In this document: piece by piece, positions 18,201 through 26,015 of the stretch
Position numbering within the stretch: position 1 is the first letter of the stretch
Layout of the letters: each line of letters begins with the position of its first letter
Assembly (NCBI GenBank): GCA_016786725.1
Contig: JAEUVU010000020.1
Span: 1-64,000, forward strand
Direction: 5' to 3'
Length of the DNA stretch: 64,000 bases
Source of the DNA: Ferruginibacter sp.
GTDB lineage: Bacteria > Bacteroidota > Bacteroidia > Chitinophagales > Chitinophagaceae
The notes under the pieces: model-generated
Told to the model about the DNA's origin: nothing
Databases searched by the model: none
What the model saw: the letters and a program-made list of their open reading frames with translations, nothing else
Program-made: the position numbers and the translations under genes

Positions 18201-18573
18201 CTTTGCTTCCATCCCGGTTCATCACCCATATATTATCACCGCCGCCGGCATCGGAAGTAAACAGAATTTTTTTACCATCCGGGCTAAACCTTGGTTGTAC
18301 CTCAAATGCGTGGCCGCCTCTTAACAAAGTTGCAGTGCCGCCAGTTGAAGGCATAATATAAATATCACCCAGCAGATCAAAGATTATTTCCTTGCCGTCA
18401 GGCGATACATCCAAGTTCATCCAGGTGCCTTCGGTGGTTGTAAAATCAACTTCTTTATAAGTTCCCTGCGGATTGTTTACATCCCATTTTTTTGCATCTT
18501 TCTTTTCCTGGGCAGATAAACTGCAAAATGATATAGATACAATCAGCATCAGCAATGGTTTCTTAATATTCAT
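15298..18573 (-). CDS. Periplasmic beta-propeller (PD40) amidohydrolase
   Basis: The 1091-aa protein has a signal peptide (1-21, ending SLSAQ-E). An N-terminal half follows, made of repeated TolB/PD40-like blades (many copies of SPDGK motifs, about residues 40-620). A C-terminal amidohydrolase domain (about 660-1060) contains GFIDAHAHG, the metal-binding motif after the strand, and ends with NPAKSLGLDKWIGSLQSGKLADLLVMD, typical of imidazolonepropionase-like enzymes. The very end is Cys/His rich (CSCGKH), which is odd for an exported hydrolase. The propeller probably gates or positions a peptide-like substrate; the true substrate is unknown. Confidence 0.88.
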   Translation of the reverse strand: MNIKKPLLMLIVSISFCSLSAQEKKDAKKWDVNNPQGTYKEVDFTTTEGTWMNLDVSPDGKEIIFDLLGDIYIMPSTGGTATLLRGGHAFEVQPRFSPDGKKILFTSDAGGGDNIWVMNRDGSKATQVTKENFRLLNNACWSPDGEYIVARKHFTSTRSLGAGEMWLYHISGGGGLQLTVRKNDQQDVNEPTFSPDGKYVYYSEDIYPGGFFQYNKDPNNQIFVIKRFDREKGTNETVTGGPGGAVRPQVSHNGKYLAFIKRVRTKSVLYIRDLTDGEEWPLYDDLSKDQQEAWTTFGIYTGYSFTPDDKNIIIWSKGKILKLDVNQPNKATEIPFTCNVKQRIYEVPRYQQELNGETFTAQVIRNAVTSPDGKMLLFNAVGYLWKKTLPDGKPEKLITSTDAAYRNAGFEAEPSFSADGKTILYVTWSDSLAGAVYKVSTAANSKPVKVTATKGIYRQPCFSPDGKWIVFRREDGNNTMGSGYTAEPGIYTMAADGSNENFVTGRGDQPRFNNSSDRIYYQTGGGYASNKPDGRDERIHIKSQYGQQFTVSPDEKWIAFLDLYNVYIAAFPKTGRTIDLGSGTKDFPVKIVSKDAGTNLHWSSDNKKLFYTLGSQYFSIPLEERFEFVAGVADSIFKVPEKGVEIGLQLKTDKPAGVIAFTNARIITMNGNEVIENGTLVVESNLIKTVGKTSEVIIPAGAKQIDCSGKTITPGFIDAHAHGNHFRSGLIPQKQWPYYANLAYGVTTMHDPSANSEFVFGLSEMVKTGDMVGPRIFSTGTVLYGADGNFKVVVNNIDDARSALRRIKALGGFSVKSYNQPRREQRQMIIQAARELNMEVVPEGGSFFYHNTSMILDGHTTIEHNIPVAPLYSDVVQLWKESKTAYTPTLIVNYAGLSGEYFWYQNSNVWEKERLLRFTPRAVIDTRSRHRTMAPMEEYENGHILTSKSVKKLADAGVTVNMGAHGQLQGLGAHWEIWMMQQGGMSNMQALQTATINPAKSLGLDKWIGSLQSGKLADLLVMDQNPLDNIRNTESLRYTMINGRLYDAEQMNEIGNASKTRPKFYWEFSKNANSFPWHDATQEEGCSCGKH

Positions 18574-18672
18574 GCTTAATATTTTAAGCTGAAAGTTAGG
18601 GAATAGCTGAAAAGTATCGGCGTTAATCTTTTGAGCGGAAGATTTAACAGGAAGATATGAACTTACTGTCTA

Positions 18673-19503
18673 TCAAAGCTGCCTTGCAGAGGATGTTATA
18701 GTACTTTTTATTGTTGCAGGAATGCTCATGCCGCCAGCTTCAATAGTACTGTTACCATCAGTAGTTACGCTGCTCTTTTTAATAAGCCCGGTGGCAATAT
18801 CAACTTCAAACTGAGAAGTAACTTTACTGGAAGTGGTCATCCCCATTTCCATCCCCATTTGTTCAATAGTGCCTGTTGAAGTTTGGGTTCCTGCAAATGA
18901 AATAATTGCTGTTCCATCGCTAACGGATTGTACCGTATAATTTCCTGCAGTAGATGTAGTTAATTTTTCGGCAACGTTTTTTGTTGAGTCATACCAGGTA
19001 GTGCCAGCTTTTGCCTCCCTTCCTGTAAAAATACTGTTAAAGCCAGGCAGGCCGCCTGCTCCTACCGACATACCCATGGCTCCGGCACTGATCTCTTCGG
19101 CCGGCTTATCTTCTTTAACTATTTTACCATTGGCATCAATAGTAATATTCTTTACTCTTCCTTTCAATTTATCAAATGTTTCGGTCAATGCACCTTCGTT
19201 ATCTTTTTTGTCGCTGTTGTAAGCCATTTCCTGGCCCATTGCCTGGATGTTTGCCGTAATCCTGGTGATGATGCTCACAATATCTGTTTCAGCAGCCCTG
19301 GCATCTTTCACTTCTATAGATTCAACAACACTATTGTCTAAAGCAGATTCCATCTCCTGACCCATTACACTGGCGCTTGAGTTAACCCTGGTAGTGGTTG
19401 CTATCTCATATTTGGCTCCCTTGGGCAGTTTTAATTGTATGGTTTGTGCTTGTGTAACTGCAGGTACAAAAGCAAGGGCAATGATCAGTTTAAATAGTTT
19501 CAT
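18673..19503 (-). CDS. DUF6263-like secreted protein
   Basis: The 276-aa product has a signal peptide (residues 1-19, ending TQAQ-T). The mature protein is beta-rich: LPKGAKYEIATTTRVNSSASVMGQEME, then SNDKKDNEGALTETFDKLKGRVKNITID and a C-terminal part rich in Ser/Thr. This matches my memory of an uncharacterised Bacteroidota family (DUF6263). It stands alone between the amidohydrolase and smpB. Function unknown. Confidence 0.7.
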   Translation of the reverse strand: MKLFKLIIALAFVPAVTQAQTIQLKLPKGAKYEIATTTRVNSSASVMGQEMESALDNSVVESIEVKDARAAETDIVSIITRITANIQAMGQEMAYNSDKKDNEGALTETFDKLKGRVKNITIDANGKIVKEDKPAEEISAGAMGMSVGAGGLPGFNSIFTGREAKAGTTWYDSTKNVAEKLTTSTAGNYTVQSVSDGTAIISFAGTQTSTGTIEQMGMEMGMTTSSKVTSQFEVDIATGLIKKSSVTTDGNSTIEAGGMSIPATIKSTITSSARQL

Positions 19504-19598
19504 GTTTGTTTTTTTATAAGGAGCAAATATATTTAAGAAAAATGCAGCAGCAAAAAGTTTTGGTTTTTATAACAGGACAGTAACATACAAGAAAGGGA

Positions 19599-19606
19599 TA
19601 CCTTTG
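19599..19606 (+). promoter_or_regulatory. TAnnTTTG -7 element overlapping the first possible smpB start
   Basis: TACCTTTG covers the upstream TTG codon at 19604. If this element is used, transcription begins about 19612, so the TTG at 19622 would be the real smpB start. Confidence 0.5.
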
Positions 19607-20059
19607 CAGAAAACAGCATTATTGGAACTTACAAACCGCAAAGCTCACTACGATTATTTTTTTGAGGCAACTTATATTGCCGGCATGGTGCTTAGCGGCA
19701 CCGAGATAAAATCATTGCGGGCAGGCAAGGCCAGCTTTAACGACAGCTATTGCCTTTTTCACAATGGTGAGCTGTTTGTAAAAAGCCTCCATATATCTGA
19801 ATATGCTTACGGCACTTATACCAACCACCAGCCCATGCAGGAAAGAAAACTGCTGCTCAACAAACGTGAACTAAAAAAACTGGAGAACAAGATCAAAGAA
19901 AAAGGCTATTCCATCATACCCTTAAAGATTTTCCTTGCAGAGTCAGGCTATTTTAAAATGGAGATTGGATTAGGAAAGGGAAAAAAATCCTACGACAAAA
20001 GAAATACAATTAAGGAACGGGAAAGCGACAGGGATATTAAAAGGAAGTACGGTGTTTGA
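19604..20059 (+). CDS. smpB: SsrA-binding protein SmpB
   Basis: SmpB binds tmRNA and delivers it to stalled ribosomes. The 151-aa frame has the family signatures NRKAHYDYFFEATYIAGMVLSGTEIKSLRAGKASFNDSY, the LLLNKRELKKL block and the basic C-terminal tail GKGKKSYDKRNTIKERESDRD. No in-frame ATG exists before residue 28. The start is either TTG 19604 or, more likely, TTG 19622 (product MELTNRKAHYD), because the first overlaps a TACCTTTG promoter element. It is flanked by an unrelated secreted-protein gene and by the convergent serine dehydratase gene. Confidence 0.93.
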   Translation: MQKTALLELTNRKAHYDYFFEATYIAGMVLSGTEIKSLRAGKASFNDSYCLFHNGELFVKSLHISEYAYGTYTNHQPMQERKLLLNKRELKKLENKIKEKGYSIIPLKIFLAESGYFKMEIGLGKGKKSYDKRNTIKERESDRDIKRKYGV

Positions 20060-20111
20060 TGTGCGGTGTACGTGAGAAATTAAAAGCCGGCGTACATCGT
20101 ACACCTGATAT

Positions 20112-21539
20112 CTAACATTCGGACAGACTTAATGGAACATTTACCGCCAATCCCCCATCCGCAGTTTCTTTGTATTTATGATTCATATCCAACGCAGTTT
20201 CCCACATAGTTTTAATTACACCATCTAAACTTACTTTGGCATAATCAGGCGTGCTTTGCATTGCAAGCTGGCTGGCAGTAATTGCTTTAATGGCGCCCAT
20301 CGTATTTCTTTCGATGCAGGGAACCTGTACCAGCCCGCCAATAGGGTCGCAGGTCATGCCGAGGTGATGCTCCATAGCAATTTCGGCAGCCATCAATGCC
20401 TGCCGTTGTGTGCCACCCATACATTCGGTAAGCGCTGCTGCCGCCATAGAACTGCTTACACCTATCTCAGCCTGGCAGCCACCCATAGCCGCAGAAATAG
20501 TTGCTCCTTTTTTAAATATGCTTCCTATCTCGGCAGCGGCTAATAAAAAATGGATTATTTTTTCCTCTTTGTCTCCGCCGCAAAAAGCAATATAGTATTG
20601 CAATACAGCCGGTATAACCCCGGCGGCTCCGTTGGTAGGCGCTGTAACCACCCTGCCAAAACTTGCATTCTCCTCATTTACCGCCAGGGCAAAGCAACTC
20701 ACCCAATCCAGTATATAGGCAAAATCATTTCCTCCTTCTTTTACCAGTTGCAGCCAGCTTTCATAATCATTATAAGTTCTGCCGCCTATCAGTTTTTCAT
20801 TTAAACTGGGTGCCCGGCGCTTTACCTGTAACCCACCCGGCAACGTACCTGCTGCGTGGCATCCACGGTAAATACAGGCTTTCATTACATTCCAGATATT
20901 TAACAGGCTGCTTTTAGTTTCAGCTTCTGAGCGCCAGGCCAATTCATTTTCCAGCACCACATCGCTGATGTTTAAACCGGTTTTCATGCACCAATGCAGC
21001 AATTCGGCTGATGTGTTGATGGGAAAGGGAAGATGAACATTTGCTGACGATGCCTGAGCCTCTCCTTCTTTTACAACAAAACCTCCGCCAACGGAATAAA
21101 AAGTTTCAGAAAGGGATTCATCGTTACTGAGGGTGATTAAGAAACTTAACGCATTGGGATGAAAGGGTAAAGATTCACTCATTAAAAACTCAATATCCTC
21201 TGCCGGGTCAAAATCAATTTCATGTTTGCCGGAGAGCAATATCTTTTTCATGTGTTTGATATCGGCAATTTTGGCATCAATATTATTCACCTCAAAAGTT
21301 ACGGGATCATCGCCTGCCAGCCCCAGTTGCACAGCAATATCAGTACCATGCCCAACACCGGTTTTTGCCAAAGAGCCATAGAGTAAAACACGTATGTCTT
21401 TTACTTCGTTCAGTAAATTCTTTTGGGTTAAAGAGTGAATAAACAGCTGTGCCGCACGCCAGGGGCCAAGTGTATGGCTGCTTGATGGCCCTACACCAAT
21501 TTTAAACATATCAAAAACAGAAATGGCTTCGTGGCTCAA
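20112..21539 (-). CDS. sdaA: L-serine ammonia-lyase (single-chain, iron-sulfur)
   Basis: The 475-aa enzyme converts L-serine to pyruvate and ammonia with a [4Fe-4S] cluster. The N-terminal domain begins [20 protein letters not shown], a hallmark of the family. The C-terminal catalytic domain has the conserved cysteines in [20 protein letters not shown] and QVPCIERN. The single-chain form fuses the alpha and beta parts. The start is TTG at 21539-21537, with an in-frame stop shortly upstream. No operon partner is evident. Confidence 0.94.
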   Translation of the reverse strand: MSHEAISVFDMFKIGVGPSSSHTLGPWRAAQLFIHSLTQKNLLNEVKDIRVLLYGSLAKTGVGHGTDIAVQLGLAGDDPVTFEVNNIDAKIADIKHMKKILLSGKHEIDFDPAEDIEFLMSESLPFHPNALSFLITLSNDESLSETFYSVGGGFVVKEGEAQASSANVHLPFPINTSAELLHWCMKTGLNISDVVLENELAWRSEAETKSSLLNIWNVMKACIYRGCHAAGTLPGGLQVKRRAPSLNEKLIGGRTYNDYESWLQLVKEGGNDFAYILDWVSCFALAVNEENASFGRVVTAPTNGAAGVIPAVLQYYIAFCGGDKEEKIIHFLLAAAEIGSIFKKGATISAAMGGCQAEIGVSSSMAAAALTECMGGTQRQALMAAEIAMEHHLGMTCDPIGGLVQVPCIERNTMGAIKAITASQLAMQSTPDYAKVSLDGVIKTMWETALDMNHKYKETADGGLAVNVPLSLSEC

Positions 21540-21594
21540 AGGCTGTTGATTTAATTAAAACAACCAGTGTAACCGGTTGCTGAAAAAATTAAAA

Positions 21595-22077
21595 TCAGTT
21601 CTGCACATCCAGCAACTGAATGTTAAATATCAATATAGAATTGGCGGGAATAGTGCCAACGGCGCTACTGCCATAGCCCAAAGATGGAGGCAGGTATAAA
21701 TTGATAGACCCCCCGGCTTTTATTAAAGGCAATCCACGCTGCCAACCAGGTATTAACTGGCCAAGTTTAAAAGTGATACCGGTAGTTTCTTCGTCAAACT
21801 TAAACCCATTGGTTAAATAACCGGCATATTTTACCCTTACATCTGAACATACTGCAGGCATTACACTGCCTGTTCCGGCTGCTGCTATTTCATAATAAAA
21901 ACCTCCGCCGGCATTTAGCGTGGCTGTTGGATGGTTAGCTGCAACATATGTTTGCAGTGTTGCCAGTTCAGCAGCAGGCACTACTACGCCAGATGCAGTA
22001 AGATTGCAGCCGTTATCTTTTTTACATGAGATCATTACTGCACAGAAAGAAATAGAAATAATTAACCTACGGATCAT
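21595..22077 (-). CDS. FKBP-type peptidyl-prolyl cis-trans isomerase lipoprotein
   Basis: The 160-aa protein carries a lipoprotein signal (FCAVMISC, Cys18) and a C-terminal FKBP domain (about 75-158), with VKYAGYLTNGFKFDEE, FKLGQLIPGWQRGLPLIKAGGSINLYLPPSLGYG and IPANSILIFNIQLLDV. It should catalyse prolyl isomerisation in the periplasm. Several conserved FKBP active-site positions (for example the VIPGW Trp, here in LIPGW) are present. It lies next to a small membrane protein gene. Confidence 0.92.
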   Translation of the reverse strand: MIRRLIISISFCAVMISCKKDNGCNLTASGVVVPAAELATLQTYVAANHPTATLNAGGGFYYEIAAAGTGSVMPAVCSDVRVKYAGYLTNGFKFDEETTGITFKLGQLIPGWQRGLPLIKAGGSINLYLPPSLGYGSSAVGTIPANSILIFNIQLLDVQN

Positions 22078-22102
22078 GATTTGATTTTATTGATTTTTGA
22101 AA

Positions 22103-22435
22103 TTATTGGTGTTTTGTTTTTGAAGCCTTTTGTTTTAGCTCACGGTAAAGCTGTTCATTCATTTCCCATTTGTATTGCATACGAAAATAGGAAAAGAACA
22201 GGATACAGATAATAAGGGCAATTACAATAGTACTTACAGATCCCGGTAACCGGTTTGAAATTTTAGTGTACCATTCGGGAAAAAAAAGATAAACAGTTGT
22301 AATAAACAACAAAACAGGTACAGCAAATAAAGCAGCTACAGGCAGCCCATCGGTAAGCCTGGCAAAAAAAGTGCTTCTTCTTTCCTTTTCTTTTTCCCAA
22401 TAGATTATAAAATCTTTATCTTTTTCAGTAAGCAT
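22103..22435 (-). CDS. Small two-helix membrane protein
   Basis: The 110-aa protein has a charged N-terminus (LTEKDKDFIIYWEKEKERRST) and two transmembrane helices (about residues 28-50 and 68-86), followed by a cytoplasmic helical tail. I recognise no family beyond generic small Bacteroidota membrane proteins. It lies 25 bp upstream of the FKBP gene on the same strand. Confidence 0.68.
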   Translation of the reverse strand: MLTEKDKDFIIYWEKEKERRSTFFARLTDGLPVAALFAVPVLLFITTVYLFFPEWYTKISNRLPGSVSTIVIALIICILFFSYFRMQYKWEMNEQLYRELKQKASKTKHQ

Positions 22436-22514
22436 ATTGCAAAACTAACGCAATTTGGCAGGACTTTTTTATGTAGTTAATATCTTGTAGGTTTGTTATG
22501 CCTAAATATGCTGC

Positions 22515-23408
22515 ATGAAAATTGAACAACTGCTGGTTCAGCATTTCTACAATAACAGGGAAGTTACTTTACAGGGGATGGGAACATTTACGCTATCCCC
22601 GGATTTTGTGGCGCCTAAAGAAAATGATAAGGAAGCTGAAATACCCGACAATGCTATTTCTTTTGAGTATAATGCAAGAGCTGTTGCAGACGATACATTG
22701 ATAAATTACATTGTACAGCAAACCCGTAAAATGAAGTCGTTGGCTGCAGCCGACCTGGATAGCTACCTGGTGCTGGGTAAGCAGTTCCTCAACATAGGCA
22801 AGCCATTTAAGATTGAAGGTATGGGCCTGCTCATAAAAAACCAGCAGGGCGAACTGGAGTTTATCAAAGGCCACAGTTTCCATACAAAAATGGAGAATAC
22901 ACCGGCGCCGGTTGCAGCAAAGGAAAAATCAGTTAATCCCGATATTTCCTTTGCATCCGAAGCTAAAAAAACAGAAGGCAGCAATAAAAAAGGATTGTTG
23001 ATAGCGGGTATGATCATCGGCGTTTTATTAATTGGCGCTACTGCCTGGTATTTTTTGGGCAGAAAGAATGATACCAGCATTGATAATAAAACATTGGCTG
23101 CCGCAGCCGATACCTCACAAAACAGTACGCCAAAAGAAGATACAGTTGCTTTAAAAACAACACCGGAGGCCCCTGCTGCTGATGGCTTCACTTTTAAAGT
23201 GGTGTTTTTACAGACAGCAGATTCGGCAGCAGCAGTATCACGCATGAATGTACTCACTGCCCGCAAGCATAAGATTATTATGTACACTAAAGATTCACTT
23301 TATAACCTTGCAGAACCTTTTACACTTCCCTTATCAGACACAGCGCATATCAAAGATTCGCTAAACAGGTATTATTACTCAGGCAAGGCATTTATTCAAT
23401 TGAAATAG
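22515..23408 (+). CDS. HU-CCDC81 and SPOR-like domain protein
   Basis: The 297-aa protein has an N-terminal HU-like domain of the prokaryotic CCDC81 type (residues 1-115; LLVQHFYNNREVTLQGMGTF, typical of the family). A transmembrane helix follows (about 155-177, KGLLIAGMIIGVLLIGATAWYFL), then a linker and a C-terminal SPOR-like domain (about 232-297, FTFKVVFLQTADSAAAVSRMNVLT). SPOR domains bind denuded septal peptidoglycan. A role linking nucleoid or cytoplasm to the septum is a family-level inference. Downstream lies the lysoplasmalogenase gene. Confidence 0.85.
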   Translation: MKIEQLLVQHFYNNREVTLQGMGTFTLSPDFVAPKENDKEAEIPDNAISFEYNARAVADDTLINYIVQQTRKMKSLAAADLDSYLVLGKQFLNIGKPFKIEGMGLLIKNQQGELEFIKGHSFHTKMENTPAPVAAKEKSVNPDISFASEAKKTEGSNKKGLLIAGMIIGVLLIGATAWYFLGRKNDTSIDNKTLAAAADTSQNSTPKEDTVALKTTPEAPAADGFTFKVVFLQTADSAAAVSRMNVLTARKHKIIMYTKDSLYNLAEPFTLPLSDTAHIKDSLNRYYYSGKAFIQLK

Positions 23409-23431
23409 CGTTTGAAACTACACTCAACCCC

Positions 23432-24109
23432 ATGCACCAACCAGTTCAAAAAAAATCAGCGATTATATTCTGGTTATTAGCGTTGCTGGATGTAGTTGGC
23501 ATTGCCGCAAAAATCGAACTGTTGCACTTTATTGCAAAACCCCTGCTGATGCCGGTCTTGATGTTGCTTGTATATTTTACAAGGTCAACCGTTCCCGGAA
23601 AAGGTTTATTGCTCACAGGCTTATTTTTTTCCTGGCTGGGCGATGTGTTCTTGCTATTTGAATATAAATATCCACTCTTCTTCATTTTCGGGCTTGTTAG
23701 TTTTTTAACTACGCATATTTTTTACATTGTTTATTTTTTAAGGATAAGATCTGGTAACTCCTCCCTGTTAAAAAAACAACCCGTGTTCATCGCACTGGTA
23801 CTTGCTTATGGCATCACGCTGGTATGGCAACTCTACCCACACCTGGGCGATCTTAAATTACCGGTGATGGTATATGCTGCTGTTATCTGCAGCATGTTGC
23901 TTTGCAGCCTGCATGTATTTTTAAAAGTAAATAAGCAAGCTGCGTGGTTTTATTTATGTGGAGCTTTATTCTTTGTGCTTTCAGATTCTCTGCTTGCTAT
24001 CAATAAATTTTACCAGCCCTTTGCTTATGCCGGTGTATTCATCATGCTTACTTATTGTGCAGCACAATTTTTTATAGTCAGCGGTTATATTCAACAGGAT
24101 AACTCATGA
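23432..24109 (+). CDS. YhhN family lysoplasmalogenase
   Basis: The 225-aa protein has about eight transmembrane helices and the YhhN/TMEM86 pattern: KPLLMPVLMLLVYF, LLTGLFFSWLGDVFLLFE, a conserved internal segment ALFFVLSDSLLAINKF and a hydrophobic C-terminus. Mammalian TMEM86B cleaves lysoplasmalogen vinyl-ether bonds; bacterial members are inferred. Its stop overlaps the SET gene start by 4 bp (ATGA), so they are translationally coupled. Confidence 0.88.
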   Translation: MHQPVQKKSAIIFWLLALLDVVGIAAKIELLHFIAKPLLMPVLMLLVYFTRSTVPGKGLLLTGLFFSWLGDVFLLFEYKYPLFFIFGLVSFLTTHIFYIVYFLRIRSGNSSLLKKQPVFIALVLAYGITLVWQLYPHLGDLKLPVMVYAAVICSMLLCSLHVFLKVNKQAAWFYLCGALFFVLSDSLLAINKFYQPFAYAGVFIMLTYCAAQFFIVSGYIQQDNS

Positions 24110-24519
24110 CCAAAAAAAAACTTTTACAGGAGCTTTCCAACAATACCTGGGTGATGCTGAAACCATCTCCCATTGAGGGTGTAGGTGTGTTTGCAATACG
24201 TGATATTCCAAAGGGTTGTAGGGATATGTTCAGCAAACCGGATGATGCTGATGAATGGATAACAGTTTCTAAAAGTGAAATAAATGAACTTCCTGCACAT
24301 GCACAGTTCGTGGTTGGCAATTATTGTTTGTATGATGAGGAGAATTATTTTGTTCCGGCACAAGGGTTTAAAAAAATCGATCTTGCTCTTTTTTTAAATC
24401 ATGCCGATGAGCCTAATATTATTTCCGTAGATGACGGCGATTATTTTGAAGCGATAACGGATATAAAAGAAGGTGAAGAACTTGTTATTGATTACGGTGA
24501 TATCGTGGATGGGGAATAG
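24106..24519 (+). CDS. SET domain-containing protein
   Basis: The 137-aa protein is essentially one SET domain: KPSPIEGVGVFAIRDIPKGC (N-terminal part), ALFLNHADEPNI (NH motif binding SAM) and GEELVIDYGDI (catalytic Tyr region). SET domains methylate lysines on proteins; the bacterial substrate is unknown. It overlaps the upstream lysoplasmalogenase by 4 bp. Its last 35 bp overlap the convergent CPBP gene, which is unusual but intact on both strands. Confidence 0.88.
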   Translation: MTKKKLLQELSNNTWVMLKPSPIEGVGVFAIRDIPKGCRDMFSKPDDADEWITVSKSEINELPAHAQFVVGNYCLYDEENYFVPAQGFKKIDLALFLNHADEPNIISVDDGDYFEAITDIKEGEELVIDYGDIVDGE

Positions 24520-25204
24520 CTTCCTGCTTCATTTGCATCAGCATCAGCCAGTTTATCAGCATGGCACTCAGCATTGGAACAAATCTGATAGAGAAAAACA
24601 CAAAATATCCAACCTGCACTTCAGGTACCGGCTGCACCTGCGTAAATAACTGGTTACCTATATTGCCGCTACTGAAAATTACACTGCCCGTTAAATTCCA
24701 GCCCAGGTGTATGGCAATCGGGTAATACAGTGAAAAAGTTTTTGAATAAGCATAAGCATATACCAGGCCCATTGTGCCGGTAATTAAAAAGGTTATCAGC
24801 ATTTGTACCGGGTTACCAATAACTCCGTGAGAGAACCAATGATAGACCCCAAATGCAATAGCTGAGATAATAATGGCTTTTGTATGGCCCAGCTTTTTTA
24901 TGAGGATATAAAACAAAACTCCCCTGAAAATAAATTCTTCAAACAGCACCGATTTAATATTCCACCAGGTGCCGGTTAAAATTGTATTGGCATTAAGTTT
25001 TGGGTTCAGCTCCCATTGTTGTTCAGCAAAGATCATCCGCATAAAAAAATCAGAAGAACAACACAATGCAGTAACAATAAAGAAAATTGCAAAGCCAGAC
25101 AGTCTTTTCCTGGTTGGATAAAACCCTAAAAAGCCCAGGTTGCCTTTTTCAATAAGCCAGATGATGAGCCAGGAAATAAGGAGTTGAACGATGATACCAA
25201 GCAT
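24485..25204 (-). CDS. CPBP family intramembrane glutamic endopeptidase
   Basis: The 239-aa membrane protein has the CPBP (Abi/Rce1-type) motifs: EEFIFRGVLFY (EExxxR), the GVYHWFSHG histidine region, and a third conserved helix with HLGWNLTGSV. The family cleaves membrane-embedded substrates or CAAX-like peptides; bacterial targets are mostly unknown. It is convergent with the SET gene and overlaps its 3' end by 35 bp. Confidence 0.88.
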   Translation of the reverse strand: MLGIIVQLLISWLIIWLIEKGNLGFLGFYPTRKRLSGFAIFFIVTALCCSSDFFMRMIFAEQQWELNPKLNANTILTGTWWNIKSVLFEEFIFRGVLFYILIKKLGHTKAIIISAIAFGVYHWFSHGVIGNPVQMLITFLITGTMGLVYAYAYSKTFSLYYPIAIHLGWNLTGSVIFSSGNIGNQLFTQVQPVPEVQVGYFVFFSIRFVPMLSAMLINWLMLMQMKQEAIPHPRYHRNQ

Positions 25205-25239
25205 TAAACAAAAATTATTCTGTTAGGATTTTATTAAGT

Positions 25240-25701
25240 TCATTCAGGTTCGGTAAAAATATACTGTTCATCGAATTCCACTTCAAATACTTTTAGAAAT
25301 TGCCTGTATTCATCAAGAAAGCTTTGCTTTTTGTGATGTACTTCCTGGTTTTGTATATAACGAATAACATCAGGCACATGGCTTTTAGAGTAAGAAAAAG
25401 CACCATACCCCTCCTGCCACGCAAAAGCTGAAGAGCAAAGTTTTTTATCCTTTATCCATTTGCTACTTTCTGTTTTTACATTTTGTGCTAATGACGAAAT
25501 AGATTGCGTAGGCCGCATGCCTATTAGAATATGTATGTGGTCTGGCATACTGTTTATCTGTAACATCTTATGGCTATTTTGTTCAAAAATCCCGGTAATG
25601 TATTTATGTAATTCTTCTTTCCAGGATTTTGAAATTAATGCTGCTCTGTATTTTACAGCAAATACAAATTGAATGTGCAACTGTGTGTACGTATTTGCCA
25701 T
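25240..25701 (-). mobile_element. IS200/IS605-type REP-associated tyrosine transposase
   Basis: The 153-aa Y1 transposase has the HUH motif MPDHIHILIG, the block WQEGYGAFSYSKSHVPDVIRYIQNQEVHH with the catalytic tyrosine in RYIQNQ, and an FDEQYIFTEPE end seen in Bacteroidota members. No IS-type ends or accessory tnpB are visible. Instead, four GTTCC/GGAAC palindromes lie just upstream (25744-25914), so it looks like a domesticated RAYT that mobilises or processes these REP sequences rather than an autonomous insertion sequence. Confidence 0.9.
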
Positions 25702-25743
25702 AACAACGAATTTTTATCAATTAAATATACAAAACTCTTGTTT

Positions 25744-25914
25744 TGTTCCAGAGGAACATTTTGTTGGTAGAAAATGATCCATAGTCCAGGCTAGCGTTCC
25801 ATAGGAACGCATTTTGCTTGTTTGAGATTCTGATGGTAGCACAAAACGTTCCTTCGGAACGAAAGGGCAAACATCATTATAATCTGCTACCAACAAAATG
25901 TTCCTAACGGAACA
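25744..25914. repeat. REP-like cluster of four GTTCC/GGAAC palindromes
   Basis: The palindromes are 25744-25758 (TGTTCC-AGA-GGAACA), 25794-25810 (GCGTTCC-ATA-GGAACGC), 25847-25861 (CGTTCC-TTC-GGAACG) and 25899-25914 (TGTTCC-TAAC-GGAACA). The outer two extend into an 18-bp inverted repeat: 25753-25770 is the exact reverse complement of 25887-25904, containing ATTTTGTTGGTAG. The first two point right and the last two left, as in a BIME. The gap between the RAYT gene and groEL (25702-26015) holds only this cluster and the groEL terminator. Confidence 0.85.
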
Positions 25915-25936
25915 AAACGTCTTGTTTAACCTTAAC

Positions 25937-25975
25937 AAAAATCCCTCCTGCATTGCTGCAAGAGGGACTATATTT
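25937..25975 (-). terminator. groEL terminator
   Basis: On the minus strand a TCCCTC/GAGGGA stem (25942-25947 with 25962-25967), with inner TGCA pairs, is followed by a T-run (ATTTTTGTT). It lies about 50 bp downstream of the groEL stop. Confidence 0.7.
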
Positions 25976-26015
25976 TTTGCAGACGTACATCGTACATCTA
26001 TCATCATACATCTTA

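Noticed and set aside
24485..24519. Frameshift or misassembly at the SET/CPBP overlap
   Set aside because: Both frames are complete with normal C-termini; a 35-bp convergent overlap is enough to explain it.
25717..26007. 96-aa ORF antisense to nothing, covering the palindrome cluster
   Set aside because: It is built from the GTTCC/GGAAC repeats and the groEL terminator; not a plausible protein.
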